Program-made: the position numbers and the translations under genes
NCBI GenBank assembly: GCA_051294375.1
Contig: CM119265.1
Span: 26,576,564-26,640,563 of the forward strand
Source: Paraspadella gotoi
Lineage: Eukaryota; Chaetognatha
Reading direction: 5' to 3'
DNA: 64,000 nucleotides
The notes under the pieces: generated by a model
The model's database searches: none
Told to the model about the DNA's origin: nothing
The model's input: only the letters and a program-made list of their open reading frames with translations
In this document: positions 24,161-36,677 of the stretch, in pieces
Layout of the letters: each line of letters opens with the position of its first letter
Position numbering within the stretch: position 1 is the stretch's first letter

Positions 24161-24473
24161 TGGTCTCTTGCATCCGCTAGAGGCTTTGGTCTAGATTAAA
24201 TCAGATCATATCTTAAGTTTTTTATTTTATTTTTATTTTTTTGTTTTTATTTTTTTTTCCTTTTCTATTATTCTACATATTATTCATCTCTCTCTCTCTC
24301 TCGCTCTCTTCTCTCTCCTCCTTTTCTCACTCTCTCTTCTTCAATTACTTTCTCTCTCTCTCCTCTCTCGTTTTCTCTACAATTTTCTCCTCTTTTTGTC
24401 TCAAACTTCGTCTCATTTGTTTATTCCTATTCGTTCTCATTGCTACGCNNNNNNNNNNNNNNNNNNNNNNNNN

Positions 24474-24489
24474 GAGAGAGATAGAGAAT

Positions 24490-24548
<59 letters not shown>

Positions 24549-24595
24549 AGAGAGAGAGAGAAGAGAGAGAAGAGTAGAGAGAGAGAAAGAGAGAG
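24474..24595. repeat. (GA)n microsatellite next to gap
   Basis: Imperfect GA array directly after the 25-base gap at 24449-24473. Confidence 0.85.
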
Positions 24596-24945
24596 TCTCA
24601 TTCAACGTGAGGGTATTCAGTTTTTGATGTGAGAGAGCCCGTTCCTCTGGGGAACGGTCCAACAACGCCTGAATTTTAATGCTGTAATCTAATTTACGTT
24701 TTCCGTCGAATTTAAATTCGCAAATCGTAATTTTTTTAACTCTCTGGTGAATATAATTTGGGTTTTTTTTTTAAACAAAATGTACAAAATATAAATGAAT
24801 AAAAACGAAAAGTACATTTTTTTTCCTCTCGACTATTTTTAAATCCGCAAGATGCTCTCTTAAAAAAATAAATCCGATCGTCGGGTGTTAATAATTAATA
24901 TGTATATAATATGTAGTATAGTATATAGTACTTAGTATGTATATT
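24596..24945 (+). repeat. Outer inverted repeat, left arm
   Basis: Reads as the reverse complement of about 30370-30709 with few differences; a third copy, oriented like the right arm, lies at about 32690-33060. It includes the palindromic CCGTTCCTCTGGGGAACGG and AATTTAAATT. The arms enclose about 5.4 kb. A transposon with long terminal inverted repeats, an inverted segmental duplication or a chimeric assembly are all possible. Confidence 0.7.
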
Positions 24946-26040
24946 AAGGCGTAGTAAAAATTTCTAAATTTAACTTTAATTAAAATTCTAAAAGTGAGGA
25001 TGAACAACATTATACTAATGAACATTTATGTAATAAAAAAATTTATAATAAATTTTTCAATTTACGCAGTAGGCCATATTTATACTAGTACTAGTCTCCA
25101 ACTATTACTACAAACGAGGGTAAAAATTAAAAGTGGGGATATATTAAAATCATTATTGAGGTCTTTACTTTCATTTGAGATGGCAATAAATAACAAAAAT
25201 TCGATTAGACGTCGTTGAATTAATGAGTTTTCGATCATGTGGTTGAACTCGACCGAAATTGTAAAATTTGCTAAATTTGCTTCCTCTGTAAAATCACGTA
25301 TTGCATTTAATTGTTGAATATGTACTAAAAGAGTGATGCCGGAATGATTGAGAAGCTTCATCAACACAAAAAAATTTAATATTTAAAAGATATTCTGTAA
25401 TTATTACTTTTTGGTTGGTCGGTACAGTCTGCATATCCGTCCGTTGGTCTGTCCCCCTAAAATTTTAAATGCACATAACTCGGGTAATATCAAATAAACT
25501 TAGTTCATATTTGGTGGGAGGTTAAGTCACCATAAGACCTTTAATGTTTCATATGCATCATACTTGAGTTACGTGATCACTTAAATAAACTAAATCATTT
25601 TAATTGTTGGACATAAACTTTTGTCAAATGTTGGATTGTAAACAAACTTATTTCGTTCGTGATTAATCAATAAAACCTTACTTATGGATTATGATTAATT
25701 ATCATTAATCATTGTTTGTTATCTTGTATTATCATTTTCTTCTCATACAGATCACGTGATACAATAACTGATTAGACGGTAACGGTTTTTTTTATTTATA
25801 TCATATTTTTAAGTTCGTTACTATAAGCCTTTCTAATGATTTATGAGACTGTTCAAGTATAAGCAAATGTTTTTCTGTCAATGAATTTATATAGAGACAG
25901 CAAAAATCTTGATTTACTCTTATTAAAATAATTCAGACAGAAGAGGCCCTGAACGTATAAACATTTTTTAAGTACAAAAATAAACAATTGGACCATATCT
26001 TTTCACGACAATAAAAATAAAAAATGAATTATTTGAAGTT

Positions 26041-26099
26041 CAACGAGTTTTATTATTAAGACATGTTTTGCCTTTAATGTAAGCCGTCATCAGCCTTAA
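26041..26099 (-). ncRNA. Degenerate hammerhead-like motif
   Basis: The minus strand reads GCUGAUGAC, a hairpin of GGCUU..., then AAAACAUGU. The positions match the motif at 23094-23166, including the AAACAUGU end, but GAAA is replaced by AAAA, so it should be inactive if it ever was a ribozyme. Confidence 0.35.
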
Positions 26100-27739
26100 A
26101 AAAAAAAAGAATTAATTTTGATAATGAAATAAAATGAAAGGAAAACAAACAATGGAATGCACTCTAAAAATTTAATAATTCTTATGATTGGAAAAGACAG
26201 GATAACCCAGTTACTCTGTTGGTTACCAAGGGAAACCGGCGATTGGTCTTTATTTTCTTTCTCTGTTAATTAACAGGTGCCCGGGTATCCCGTTTTATAT
26301 CTCACTTTTTTTTTATTGATCTCTCATATATTTATGCTTGAATCAGCTTTATTTTCATTATTATTATCTTTTGGCCTTCACAAATATATCTTATATATGA
26401 TAATAAAGTAAAACTATGCTATTATATGATTTATGTCACGTTGACCTTTTGATTATAGGACCTAATTGTATACTATCCTATTCAGTTTCTTTGAGATTTT
26501 GAAATAATAAAAGGTTTTGTTTTGTCTCGCAATGCCAAAATGGTTTTTACTTTTTTTCAGCCTACATAAGCGTAAAAATCATTTGCGAAAAGTAAATATT
26601 AGAGAGAGTAAGAGAGAGACAGAGAAAAGAGTGAGGGTGTGTTTGGCGCACGTGGCGTTCCGGCGTGGAATAAAAGTTTAGATCGAGACCGGCCCAAAAT
26701 AATAGAAGGTTTATTATTGATTTCAGTCGAGAAGAATTTGGGGACGGGAAAATTGAGGAAATTATTATGTCTTATTTTTCTTCAGCAATTGTTTTGAAAT
26801 GTTGCGGGAGGGAAAAGTTGTTGCCCAACGCCATTTAACTCCGTTGGGGGTTTTTAAACTTTTTATACCTACGTTTTTTACCGGTTTTAATCTCGGAAAT
26901 TAATAATTAATCTCACACTTCTTTTAAAATGTAAACAAACTTCCTGCCTCATTTAAGAAAAAGACTAAAAGTCAGCCAACGCTGATCGAAACCAAATTAA
27001 ACAAGGCACAAACAGAGGAGAGAGTGATACAGGTTTCCAATTTTAATTTTTTAATTTTTACTAATGTTGTACAATGCTCTAAATGTACCATTGTCTAAAA
27101 TCTAACGTTGTACTTCTTCTGTATTTCTGTCCAAAATTTCTGTTTCTTTTCACCTTACTCTCTCTGTCCTAAGCTGTAATTGAGGCCTGTCAAAAAAAAC
27201 CAACCCATTATTATCCTTTCTATAATTCTTTGTGCGAAAACATTTGTATATCACCTTGACGCTCTCTCTTTTACTCTTTCTCACTCTTCCACTAAATATT
27301 ATGTTACTAGATATTATCGTTGTTAGATTCTTATGAAGACTCGCGAATCGTGATATCCGGTGTTCAGACTACAATAGGTGTCACCAGGATTTACTGTTTT
27401 TGATCTTTTTAGCATTCGATGACTCGTAGTTTGCTGTGCATTTCTTTAAATAAAATTCAGTATTTCGCCAATATTTTTCTTTTCTGAATCCTGTGGCAGG
27501 CAAGACTGCCTCATTCTTGTTTCTTGAGTCACCGCCGATCCATACTTTTATAAAAATTCTTTTGAATTGTTAAATAATTAATTTTAATAACTGTTTATTA
27601 ATTAGTTGACTAGCTATATGCCATTGAAATTTTATTAAGGTATCCATTAAAATTCTTCAGAAATTCAGAGAAAAGAAGAGTTTTTATGAGGGGTTTGAAA
27701 CCGGCGGAGCTTAATACTAACTTTATTGGCAAAAATTTT

Positions 27740-27830
27740 AATTTTTTAAAAATAATTTTGCAGCTGATGAAGGCTCAAAACAAGAGTCAAAAAATGTCTG
27801 TGTTTATTATCGCTGAAACAAAACTAACTT
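27740..27830 (+). ncRNA. Degenerate hammerhead-like motif
   Basis: CAGCTGATGAAGGCTC, a 7-nt loop, GAGTC, then AAAAAATGTC. CTGATGAAGGC and the stem are as in the 23.1-kb motif, but GAAA is lost. It is on the opposite strand to the 23.1-kb copy, which argues for a dispersed family. Confidence 0.35.
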
Positions 27831-28940
27831 TTTTTATTTTCAGATTATATCTCAGTATTTTTTTAAATAATTACATAATTATTTAGTTATAAAAATATTA
27901 AATATTTGATTATACAATGATTTTTTTAAGTAATCACGTGATAAGTTCTGATACATTTAAATATTTAAGATCTCATGGTACCTTACTCTAAATCGTTTCC
28001 GTCTTTACTCAAGTTATAATCATTTAAAATATAAGCGGGACAGACAGACCGACCGACAGACCGACAACCTAAAAGTGATTGTAAAGTTAAGGCAGCAAAA
28101 ATCCACTAATAGTATGGTAATAATTACCCACGTAATGCAAGTAACAAACATTTTTTTTATCATACCTTTTTATTTTCTATATAAAGATTCGAGGAAAAGG
28201 GACATTCTTTTTCAATAGGAGAAGGAAAGGAGCAACTTTTTTGTACTTGTAAATTTTCTCGACCGCAGACAACCATTTTTACGATGTACTAATCACGACG
28301 TATTAATGTAATTTTTTTTTCTTAATTTATTGCGTTAAAATTATTTTTAACGTCAAAACATCCTAAAAAATATTTTGCTTATACCCCATAGTTAAATTTA
28401 AAACCATAGTGCGATCTCCCTACTAGTACTTAAACCAATAAATGTTTAAAATTTCCAAAACTGTTTTTTCTAAGATATTTTTGCCCAGATTTTGGATTCG
28501 TCATAAAAAGTTGTGATAAAAAGAAATATAACTCTTTTTGAAAAATTCCTTCATTAAGTGGTCGGTCAAAAATTAGAAAAAGCACTATATTTTAAGCTGA
28601 AAATTAACTTTATTGATATAGCTCTAGAATATAGTGTTTTTTAATTTCTTAACCCAAATTAATGAAAGAATTTTTAAAAATGATTCTATATTTTCTTATA
28701 TCAACTTTTGACGAGGAATATCAAATCTGCCAATCAAAATTAAGAAAAGCCTATTTTGAAATTTTTCGATTTTATATGGATAGTAACTATATATAGAATA
28801 TAGCCTACTGCGAAAATTAAAAAACATAAAATAAAATTTTTTTTACAAATTAATTCACTGATGGTATGCTTGTTCATAATTGACTTTTAGAATTATTCGT
28901 AATATAACTTTCACTACGCCTTAATGCTATTATATATTTA

Positions 28941-29220
28941 TACATTATAAACGAACGATCGTGAAATTTTCTCCGATGAACTCGAAGAAGTTAAATTCTG
29001 AAATCTGAAGAGATTTCACGATTTCACGATTTCACGATTTCACGACGATTAGTTTTCGATAAAAAAATCTTGAAAATCGAAGAAGCGGAGTGAGTAAAAG
29101 TTTTGTGGTGAGAGGAGGGAAAAGGGAAGAATGGGAGGAAAGGAAGGAAAGAAAGGAAAAGAAGGAAAAAAGAAAAAGGGAAAGGGAAGAAACGGAACAA
29201 TAGCAAGGAATAGAAGGAAA
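28941..29220 (+). repeat. Inner inverted repeat, left arm
   Basis: Pairs with 29930-30212 (coordinates of paired bases sum to 59153). The arm contains GAACGATCGTGAAAT, four tandem TTTCACGA units (29012-29045) and a purine-rich end. The two arms differ at only a few positions. Confidence 0.8.
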
Positions 29221-29485
29221 GGAAAAGAATGATAAAGGAAAAATGAGAAAAAAGGAAAGGAAAAAAAAGGAAATGAGAAAAGAAAGGAAAGAAAAGAAGA
29301 GAAGGAGAAAAAAGAAAAAGTAAGGGGAGGAAATGAAAAAAAAAAGAAGAAGAAAGGAAGGAAAGGGAGAAAAGGAAGAGGGGAAATGAGAAAAGGCGAA
29401 GTCCGAAATAGAGAATAAGGGAGTGGAAGGTTTTTGTTAGATTAATTATCGTTGAAATCCCGTTCAGTTGAGAGAGAGAGAGAGT

Positions 29486-29573
<88 letters not shown>

Positions 29574-29582
29574 AGAGAGAAG

Positions 29583-29622
<40 letters not shown>

Positions 29623-29730
29623 CTCAGCTGCTGAGCTCGTAGATATATCGATCGCAAATTGCGTCTTCGTCTTTTTCCTTTGTGTGTCGCGGTGTCTTGT
29701 CATTGTCTTTCACCCTCTCCTCTCTCTCTC

Positions 29731-29792
<62 letters not shown>

Positions 29793-29929
29793 TGAAATGC
29801 GTAGCAATGAGAACGAAATAGGAATAAACAAATGCAGAGCGAGTTTGAGACAAAAAAGGAGGAAAATTAGAGAAAAACGGAGAGAGAGAGAGAGAGAAAG
29901 TAATTGAAGAAGAGAGAGTGATGAAAAGG
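29221..29929. repeat. Loop of the inner inverted repeat, GA and CT arrays
   Basis: The loop holds purine-rich sequence related to 23760-24000, a GA array (29468-29622), a short unique piece, a CT array (about 29716-29789), and a piece that is the reverse complement of 24360-24448. The GA and CT arrays are themselves complementary, so the foldback extends further. Confidence 0.7.
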
Positions 29930-30212
29930 AGATTTCCTTCTATTCCTTCCTATTGTTCCGTTTCTCCCTTTCCCTTTTTCTTTTTTTCCTTCTTTTCCTT
30001 TCTTTCCTTCCTTTCCTCCCTTTCCTCCCTTTTCCCTCCTCCTCACCACAAAACTTTACTCACTCCGCTTCTTCGATTTTCAAGATTTTTTTATCGAAAA
30101 CTAATCGTCGTGAAATCGTGAAATCGTGAAATCGTGAAATCTCTTCAGATTTCAGAATTTAACTTCTTCGAGTTCATCGGAATAAATTTCACGATCGTTC
30201 GTTTATAATGTA
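29930..30212 (-). repeat. Inner inverted repeat, right arm
   Basis: Reverse complement of 28941-29220, ending with the mirrored TCGTGAAA units and ATTTCACGATCGTTCG. A noisy direct copy follows at about 32340-32560. Confidence 0.8.
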
Positions 30213-30227
30213 TAATATATTGAAAAC

Positions 30228-30365
30228 TTGCAGGGACCTGCTATGTCATTATCTTGTAAGAGTGATGGAGGCCTTAAACCACCAAAGCCTGTCCAAAGTC
30301 AGGGGCAAGATAGCTTATTTATTAAATGAATGGATAATTTTTATATTGGTTGTACCAATTTCATA
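30228..30365 (+). repeat. Short dispersed repeat, copy 1
   Basis: A 138-bp unit starting TTGCAGGGACCTGCTATG and ending TTGTACCAATTTCATAT. A second full copy lies at 51844-51985, a noisy one near 32606-32690, and the inverted 3' end at 58864-58897. It lacks visible pol III boxes; a small non-autonomous element is likely. Confidence 0.7.
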
Positions 30366-30369
30366 TATA

Positions 30370-30709
30370 CATACTAGGTACTATATACTATACTACATAT
30401 TATATACATATTAATTATTAACACCCGACGATCGGATTTATTTTTTTAAGAGAGCATCTTGCGGATTTAAAAATAGTCGAGAGAAAAAAATGTACTTTCG
30501 TTTTTATTCATTTATATTTTGTACATTTTGTTTAAAAAAAAAACCCTAATTATATTCAACAGAGAGTTAAAAAAATTACGATTTGCGAATTTAAATTCGA
30601 CGGAAACGTAAATTAGATTACAGCATTAAAATTCAGGCGGTGTTGGACCGTTCCCCAGAGGAACGGGCTCTCTCACATCAAAAACTGAATTCCCTCACGT
30701 TGAATGAGA
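30370..30709 (-). repeat. Outer inverted repeat, right arm
   Basis: Reverse complement of 24596-24945. Immediately followed by the noisy direct copy of the 22.96-24.45 kb block. Confidence 0.7.
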
Positions 30710-30736
30710 CTCTCTCTTTCTCTCTCTCTACTCTCT

Positions 30737-31327
30737 TTAAATATCCACACTATTAACATTTAACCTTTAACACTTTAATTAGAAGAGACGTTTGAATTTT
30801 TACCAACAACGATTTTTTTTTTTTCAATAAGTAATTGACAAACTTTATGTTGCAACGTTCAATATGTTCTAATGATCAATATTTTTCAATAAGAAACTTA
30901 CATGTTTCGGTCTATTTTGAAGAGCCCTTCATCAGCGTAAATATTTGTATTAAAACACAAGAAAGAAAGGATTAACAATATGTCAACATTTTATTTCCTA
31001 TTTTAAATTCCAAAAATGTCGCGCTGCGTTAGCGGACTATGCGACGTTAGATTGTCAAACCAACGTTGGACGGGTCCTTTTATATAGCACCTCGTCTCAC
31101 TGCTCTCTCTCTCTCTCTCACTCTTTCTCTCTCTCTCTGTCTCCTCCCTTCTCTCTCCTGTCTTCTGTCTCTCTCTCTTCCTATTATTCATTCACGGATA
31201 TATTTTTCCTTGTTTTTCTCGGAGAAAAAAACAAAGGGCATTGCTAATGTTTGTTTTCGCCCTCCGCCAGAGTGCTCGGGAAAGGAGAGAGAGAGTAGAT
31301 AGAGAGAGAGAGAGAGAGAGATAGAAG

Positions 31328-31402
<75 letters not shown>

Positions 31403-31720
31403 GAGAGAGCGGATAGAGCGACTGAGTCTCTTGCATCCGCGAGGCTTTGGTCTAGATTAAATCAGATCATACTTAGATTTTTTAGTTTTATTTTTATTTT
31501 CTTGTTTTTATTATTTTTTCCTTTTTATTATTCTACAACATGTTATTTCATCTCGTCTCATCTCGGTCTCGGCTCTCTTCCTCTCCTCCTTTTCATCACT
31601 CTCTCTTGCTTCAATTACTTTCTCATCTCTCTCTCTCTCTCGTTTCTCTATATTTTCCTCCTTTTTTGTCTCAAACGTCGCTCTGACATTTGTTTATTTC
31701 CTATTCGTTCTCATTGCTAC
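30737..31720. repeat. Noisy near-copy of 22960-24450
   Basis: Same succession as the earlier block (hammerhead-like core at 30874-30952, CCAACGTTGGA, CT tract, GCTCGGGAAAG, GA tract, TTTGGTCTAGATT), with dense 1-base indels. Consistent with an unpolished haplotype or read placed beside its own locus. Confidence 0.65.
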
Positions 31721-31749
31721 GCGATTTCAAAAGAAGAGAGAGAGAGGAG

Positions 31750-31797
<48 letters not shown>

Positions 31798-31829
31798 AGA
31801 GAGACGGAGATGAGGAGGGTGAAACGACA

Positions 31830-33060
31830 ATGACAAGAGACACCGCGACACACAAAGAGAAAAGACGAAGACGCGAATATATTTGTCGATCGATATATTA
31901 CGAGCTCCAGCTGGTCCTCCCTCTCTCTCATTTCTCTTCTCTCTTCTTCTCTCTCTCTCTCTCTCTCTCTCTGCATACTCTCCTCTCTCTCTTCGTCTCT
32001 CTCTCTCATTCTCTTCTCTCTCTCTCTTCTCAGTCTTCTCTTATCTCGGGTCTCTGCAACGAAGGGATATTCAACGACTATTATTCCAATCTAACAAAAA
32101 CACCTTCCACCCCTTATTCTCTATTTCGGACTCCTCGGTTCGCTTTTCTCAATTTCCCCTCTTCCTTTTTCTCCCTTATCCTTCCTTCCTTTCTTTTTTT
32201 TTTTTTTCATTTCCTCACTTCTTCTTCCTCTTTTTTTCTCCTCTTTCTTTTCACTTTCTCTTTTCTACTTCCTTTTTTATCCTTTCCTTACTTTACTCTC
32301 ATGGTTTCCTTTATCATTTCTTTTTCCTTTCCTTCGTAGTTCCTTCCTATGTGTTCCGTCTCCCCCCTTTTTCCTTTTTTCCTGCTGCCTCTTTTCCTTT
32401 CCTTCTCCTTCTTTTCCTCCCCTTCTTTTCCCTCTCCTCACCACAAAAACTTTTACTCACTCCGTCTTCTTCGAAATTTTCAAGATTTTTTTTTACTCGA
32501 AAACTAATCGCGTAAATCGATGAAATCGGTGAAAATCGTAATTGGAAATCTCTCAGATTTCAGAATAATTATATCAATAATAATGTCGTATAGTTATGAT
32601 GCAGACCTGCTATCATTCTAAGTGTGAGTAAACCCCAAGCTTCCAGTCAGGGGCAGTACTTTTATGAGAAATTTTCTAGATCGTCGTTATAAACCATATT
32701 TATTATACTACTAAGTTACTATTTATTATTACTATACGTACATATTATATAAATATTAAATATTAACACCGTATCGATCGGATTTATTTTTTTAACAGAG
32801 CATTCTTGCGCTGACTTTAAAATAGTCTGAGAGAAAAAAAATGTGACGTTTCGTTTTATTCATTTAATATTTGTACATGTTGTGAAATTTACATAGAAAC
32901 CACAATATATATTCAAACAGAGAGTTAGAAAAAAATTACGAATTTGCGTATTTAAATTCGACGGAACGTAAATTAGTATTACAGCATTAAAATTCAGGCG
33001 GTTTTGGACCGTTTCCCAGGAAGCGAACGGGCTCTCTCACATCAAAAACTGATATCCCTC
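31830..33060. repeat. Noisy near-copy of 29640-30709
   Basis: The part from the CT array through the mirrored arm, the short dispersed repeat and the outer arm is repeated in the same order and orientation with many indels. The long Leu/Ser/Phe-rich frames here are CT-repeat readings, not genes. Confidence 0.6.
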
Positions 33061-33450
33061 CGACGTTTGAGCCTTCTCTCACTACTTTATATCTCCTCTT
33101 CATCTCTGTCATTTTCATCCTTTCCTACCTTTCTAGTGCTCTCATTACCCCTTCATCTGCTCCTCTCTTCCTCTCTACTCTCTCCTTCTCTCCTTCTACT
33201 TTCGCTCTTCTCTCTCCTCTCTCTTATTCTCTTTCTCTTCTCGGTTCTCTCTTCATTCCTCTTCGTCTCTCTCTCTCTCTCTCCTATAAGGAGATCGTAG
33301 TTAAATTTCCTTTCAACGCTGATTAACAATGAGGCGCAGAAATTCGTACGCCATGGAAGATTTGACTTCTATCGCGGGTTTGGTTTGAACGTTTCGAGTC
33401 ACGACTCGATTATGGATCCTAATGACTTTGTTCTACTGAGCCACTCTGCT

Positions 33451-33532
<82 letters not shown>

Positions 33533-33929
33533 CTCTCTCTCTTACTACACACTCCTGGTTCCTCTCATTTCCCCAAACTACTTTCCAAAAACAGCTTTTG
33601 TCTTAAACTTTCTATCTCTGGACCCTACCCTCTCCCCTTAGCCCCAACCCCCCCCCAACCCCTCTAGCCCAATGACCCTCACTCTCTACCCCCACCTCCC
33701 CCCCCCGAACTCCACCCATTCTCCCTCCAAAAGATGGCGCAGCTGTTTCCCGCCAAAAGTGTTTCCGCCGTCGAGAAAAGAATCTAGGATCGCGACTCTG
33801 AATAAATCGCGTTTTTAGTCGCGCCGCGAGAAGTCTCAGGAGCAACTCTATAAGTAACTTTTCGGTCGGTCTGTCGATCCGTCTGTCGGTAAAGTCTCTC
33901 CATTGGTCTGTCCATTGGCATATAGACCA
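33061..33929. repeat. CT-rich region with (CT)n array
   Basis: Pyrimidine-rich sequence with a long CT array at 33455-33541 and C-runs near 33640-33710. No gene supported. Confidence 0.7.
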
Positions 33930-34225
33930 ACAGTGTTCAACTTATGTTTAAAAAATGCAAATAATTTGCCCTATATTTTGGTTGCTCATTTGTTAAGACA
34001 GAAAAAAACCTCAAATCTAAGGGACTGCGAGCGCCACCTTCAGGAAATTCCTAAAATTATAAGGAATAAAAGATGGGAATTTTGTGATGAGTGCAGGTCA
34101 TAAATACACAGGCGAATAAAGTTTTTTAGTCATTGTCATTATCATATGATCAAAGTTAAAATAAAAGTCACTGCNNNNNNNNNNNNNNNNNNNNNNNNNG
34201 GCGCAACACATTGGAATTACCGTTC
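33930..34225 (+). repeat. Inverted copy of the 18985-19320 repeat
   Basis: Reads ILVAHLLRQKKTSNLRD on the plus strand and runs into GTCACTGC, a 25-base gap and CACATTGGAATTACCGTT. This mirrors the start of the 18985 repeat. Confidence 0.45.
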
Positions 34226-34712
34226 TTCTTTTTCTTTTTTTCTTTTTATTTTCTTTCCTTCATTTTATTTTCTTTTAATTTTCTTTTCTCGATTTGAAAA
34301 AAGATCATTAGTCCTCGAAAGGCTTGACTTATGTTCCAAAGCGTAAAATAGAGAATTTTGAAAAAAGAGGGATTTGAAGTAGAGACGTAATTTCGTTATC
34401 GTTAGATACTGAACTTTCTGTTAGATAATCTAACTTTTAGTTTTTTTTTGTTAATCCATTTGACAATAAAAGGGATTTCGTCCAAAGAGGAGAGTTTTCG
34501 TCGTTATCGTCGTCGTCGTCGTCGTCGTCGTCATCGATGTGAATTTCGAAGTTTTAAAAAAAAGCTGATTAAAAAGACATCGAAAATATAATAAAAAATA
34601 CGAACGAACGAATTTTGTAAATTTTTTGGTTCTCAATAAAAATAATTCGCTTAGCAGATCGCCGTCCAGGGAAAAAAGTCACTGAACAAGACGGGCGCGA
34701 CCGGAAAAGGGG

Positions 34713-34744
<32 letters not shown>

Positions 34745-35399
34745 GGAGGAGAAAAGAAGAAAAGGGAGGAAGAGGATGCAAAAGTGGATACGAGGTGGAA
34801 TTGTAAAACCACTCGGTCTTAATGAAGATAATGAGGGATGCAGTTAGAAAATAGAATTTAATTTTTTTTTTTTTTTAAGGTGAAATTTCATTAATGAAAA
34901 TGGCAAAATAAACAGAGAAAATAAAAAGACAAAAAACTAAAATACTAGGCGGGGGATCAAATAAAATAAAAACGTATTACTGAAGATTTTGCTGTAGATT
35001 TAAAAAGAAGGGTAGAATTTACCAGAAAAAAATTTAGATTAAAAAAAGGTTTGAATAAGAATCATTATTTTCAAAGGATCAAAAGTTTTAAACAAAAATA
35101 AAAATTTACAGAGAGAAAGAAGGAATAGAAATAAGACAAGGAAGGAGAATAATTAAACTTAATTTATAAACATTTTTCAAAATCTCAACCGTAAACTGTT
35201 CATTTGTCAATCATAATGATGAGTTTGTAGATTTCCGTGCATCAACAACGCCGTCTTGAGAGCATTAGCGGTTTTCTTCGAAATTTAAAAACAAAAGACA
35301 AAAATTCGACCTTTCAGCAGATTCAGAAGATATTCCATTTCGATTTCGATAATCTTTTTCAGAAATCTTTTATACTGAATCCATAATATTTAGTGCTAA
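34226..35399. other. Intergenic, (CGT)n and GAG-rich tracts
   Basis: Contains a CGT array at 34498-34541 and a GAG-rich tract at 34705-34765. No conserved coding frame or RNA gene seen. Confidence 0.5.
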
Positions 35400-35565
35400 T
35401 TTTTAACTTTATCCATAACCTAATCCTTAATCATAATCCTAATCCTAAACCAAAGCAATCCATAACCTTAATCCTAAACTTTAATCCTAAACTTTAATCT
35501 TAACCCCTAAACTGACCCTAACCTTAACCCAAACCTTAACCCTTAATCTAATTCCCAAAGTCGTA
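35400..35565. repeat. Degenerate telomere-like repeats
   Basis: A run of variants of CCTAA, CCCTAA and CCTTAAC (for example CTGACCCTAACCTTAACCC). It resembles a diverged interstitial array of arthropod-type (TTAGG) or metazoan-type (TTAGGG) repeats, but units are irregular. Confidence 0.45.
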
Positions 35566-35859
35566 TAAAAATCATGGCCGCCATTATTCTAATAGCTAGC
35601 TACGTATGCTCGTTAATTTTTCGTGTGACAAAGTATTATTTATGCATTGATAAAAAAAAACGACCATGTCAAAAGCCGGGCTACCTCCGATTCTCAGCAG
35701 ATTTGGTGCAATTTATCTGTTGGCGCAAGTCGTAAAAACTCCAAAAAAAGCGAGTAGTCGTTAGAAATGATAGAATACAAGGCAAGTACCCCTCATTTGC
35801 TTTGGCAGTGTGAAGCCGTGTTAATATGTACCTCCCCACGATCAATAATCTTATTAACA

Positions 35860-36225
35860 ATAATAGTGATGATATTGATGCTTCAAAAAATCATGAAAAT
35901 CGCTTTCTTTTCATAATTACATCGTCCTAAAAATAATAGGGATGATATTGATGCTTCAAAAAATCATGAGAATCACTTTCTTTTCATAATTACATCCTTC
36001 TTAAGAATAATAGGGATGATATTGATGCTTCAAAAAATAATGTGAATCGCTTTATTTTTATAATTACATCCTCCTTAAGAATAATAGGGATGATATTGAT
36101 GCTTCAAAAAATCATGAGAACCGCTTGATTTTCATAATTACATCCTCCTTAAGAATAATAGGGATGATATTGATTCTTCAACAAATCGTGAGAATCGCTT
36201 TCTTTTCATAATTACATAGTTCTTA
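35860..36225 (+). repeat. 74-bp tandem repeat, about 5 copies
   Basis: GATGATATTGATGCTTCAA recurs at 35868, 35941, 36015, 36089 and 36163, spaced 73, 74, 74 and 74 bases. Each unit also carries TTTTCATAATTACAT. Units differ by a few substitutions. Confidence 0.9.
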
Positions 36226-36613
36226 ATAACTGACAATTGTTTTCTTTCGTTCGAAGAAAACTTTGCCCCCCTCGTTTCCACGAATGACCTTCCCTTCTAT
36301 TAGACCTTAATTATTTTTTATTGTTTAAATCGAATAATCTCTCTTAAAACTCGAACCTCCCTTGTCCTCTGGCAAATGTCATCTCTCTCTTTTTGACAGA
36401 TGGTCCACGAAGGAACACGATGATACACGGCGATTCGCCAGGAGTGGGATAGGAAAAATTCATTATTAAAATTTATAGAAGAATGGAGAAGACAAAGATA
36501 ATTTTAAAACGTGGGTAACGAAAACAGAACCGTTATTTAATAATTTTGAAAAATTTTGAGATTACTCAGTAGCAATTTAAACAGAGAGAGGGAAACAGAG
36601 GGAGGGCAAAGTT

Positions 36614-36677
<64 letters not shown>

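Larger units (their letters stand above)
24946..28940. other. Intergenic AT-rich spacer, no supported gene
   Basis: About 4 kb with no conserved coding frame. It contains two degenerate hammerhead-like motifs (26041-26099 minus, 27740-27830 plus), a GACA-core repeat near 28039-28070, and a related CCGTCCGTTGG segment near 25415-25460. Confidence 0.55.

Noticed and set aside
31830-32515. Two long overlapping Ser/Leu/Phe-rich frames
   Set aside because: They translate CT-rich repeats in a noisy duplicated block; no domain and several frames open at once.
35860-36225. CRISPR-like array
   Set aside because: Units are contiguous 74-bp tandem repeats without unique spacers, in a eukaryotic sequence.
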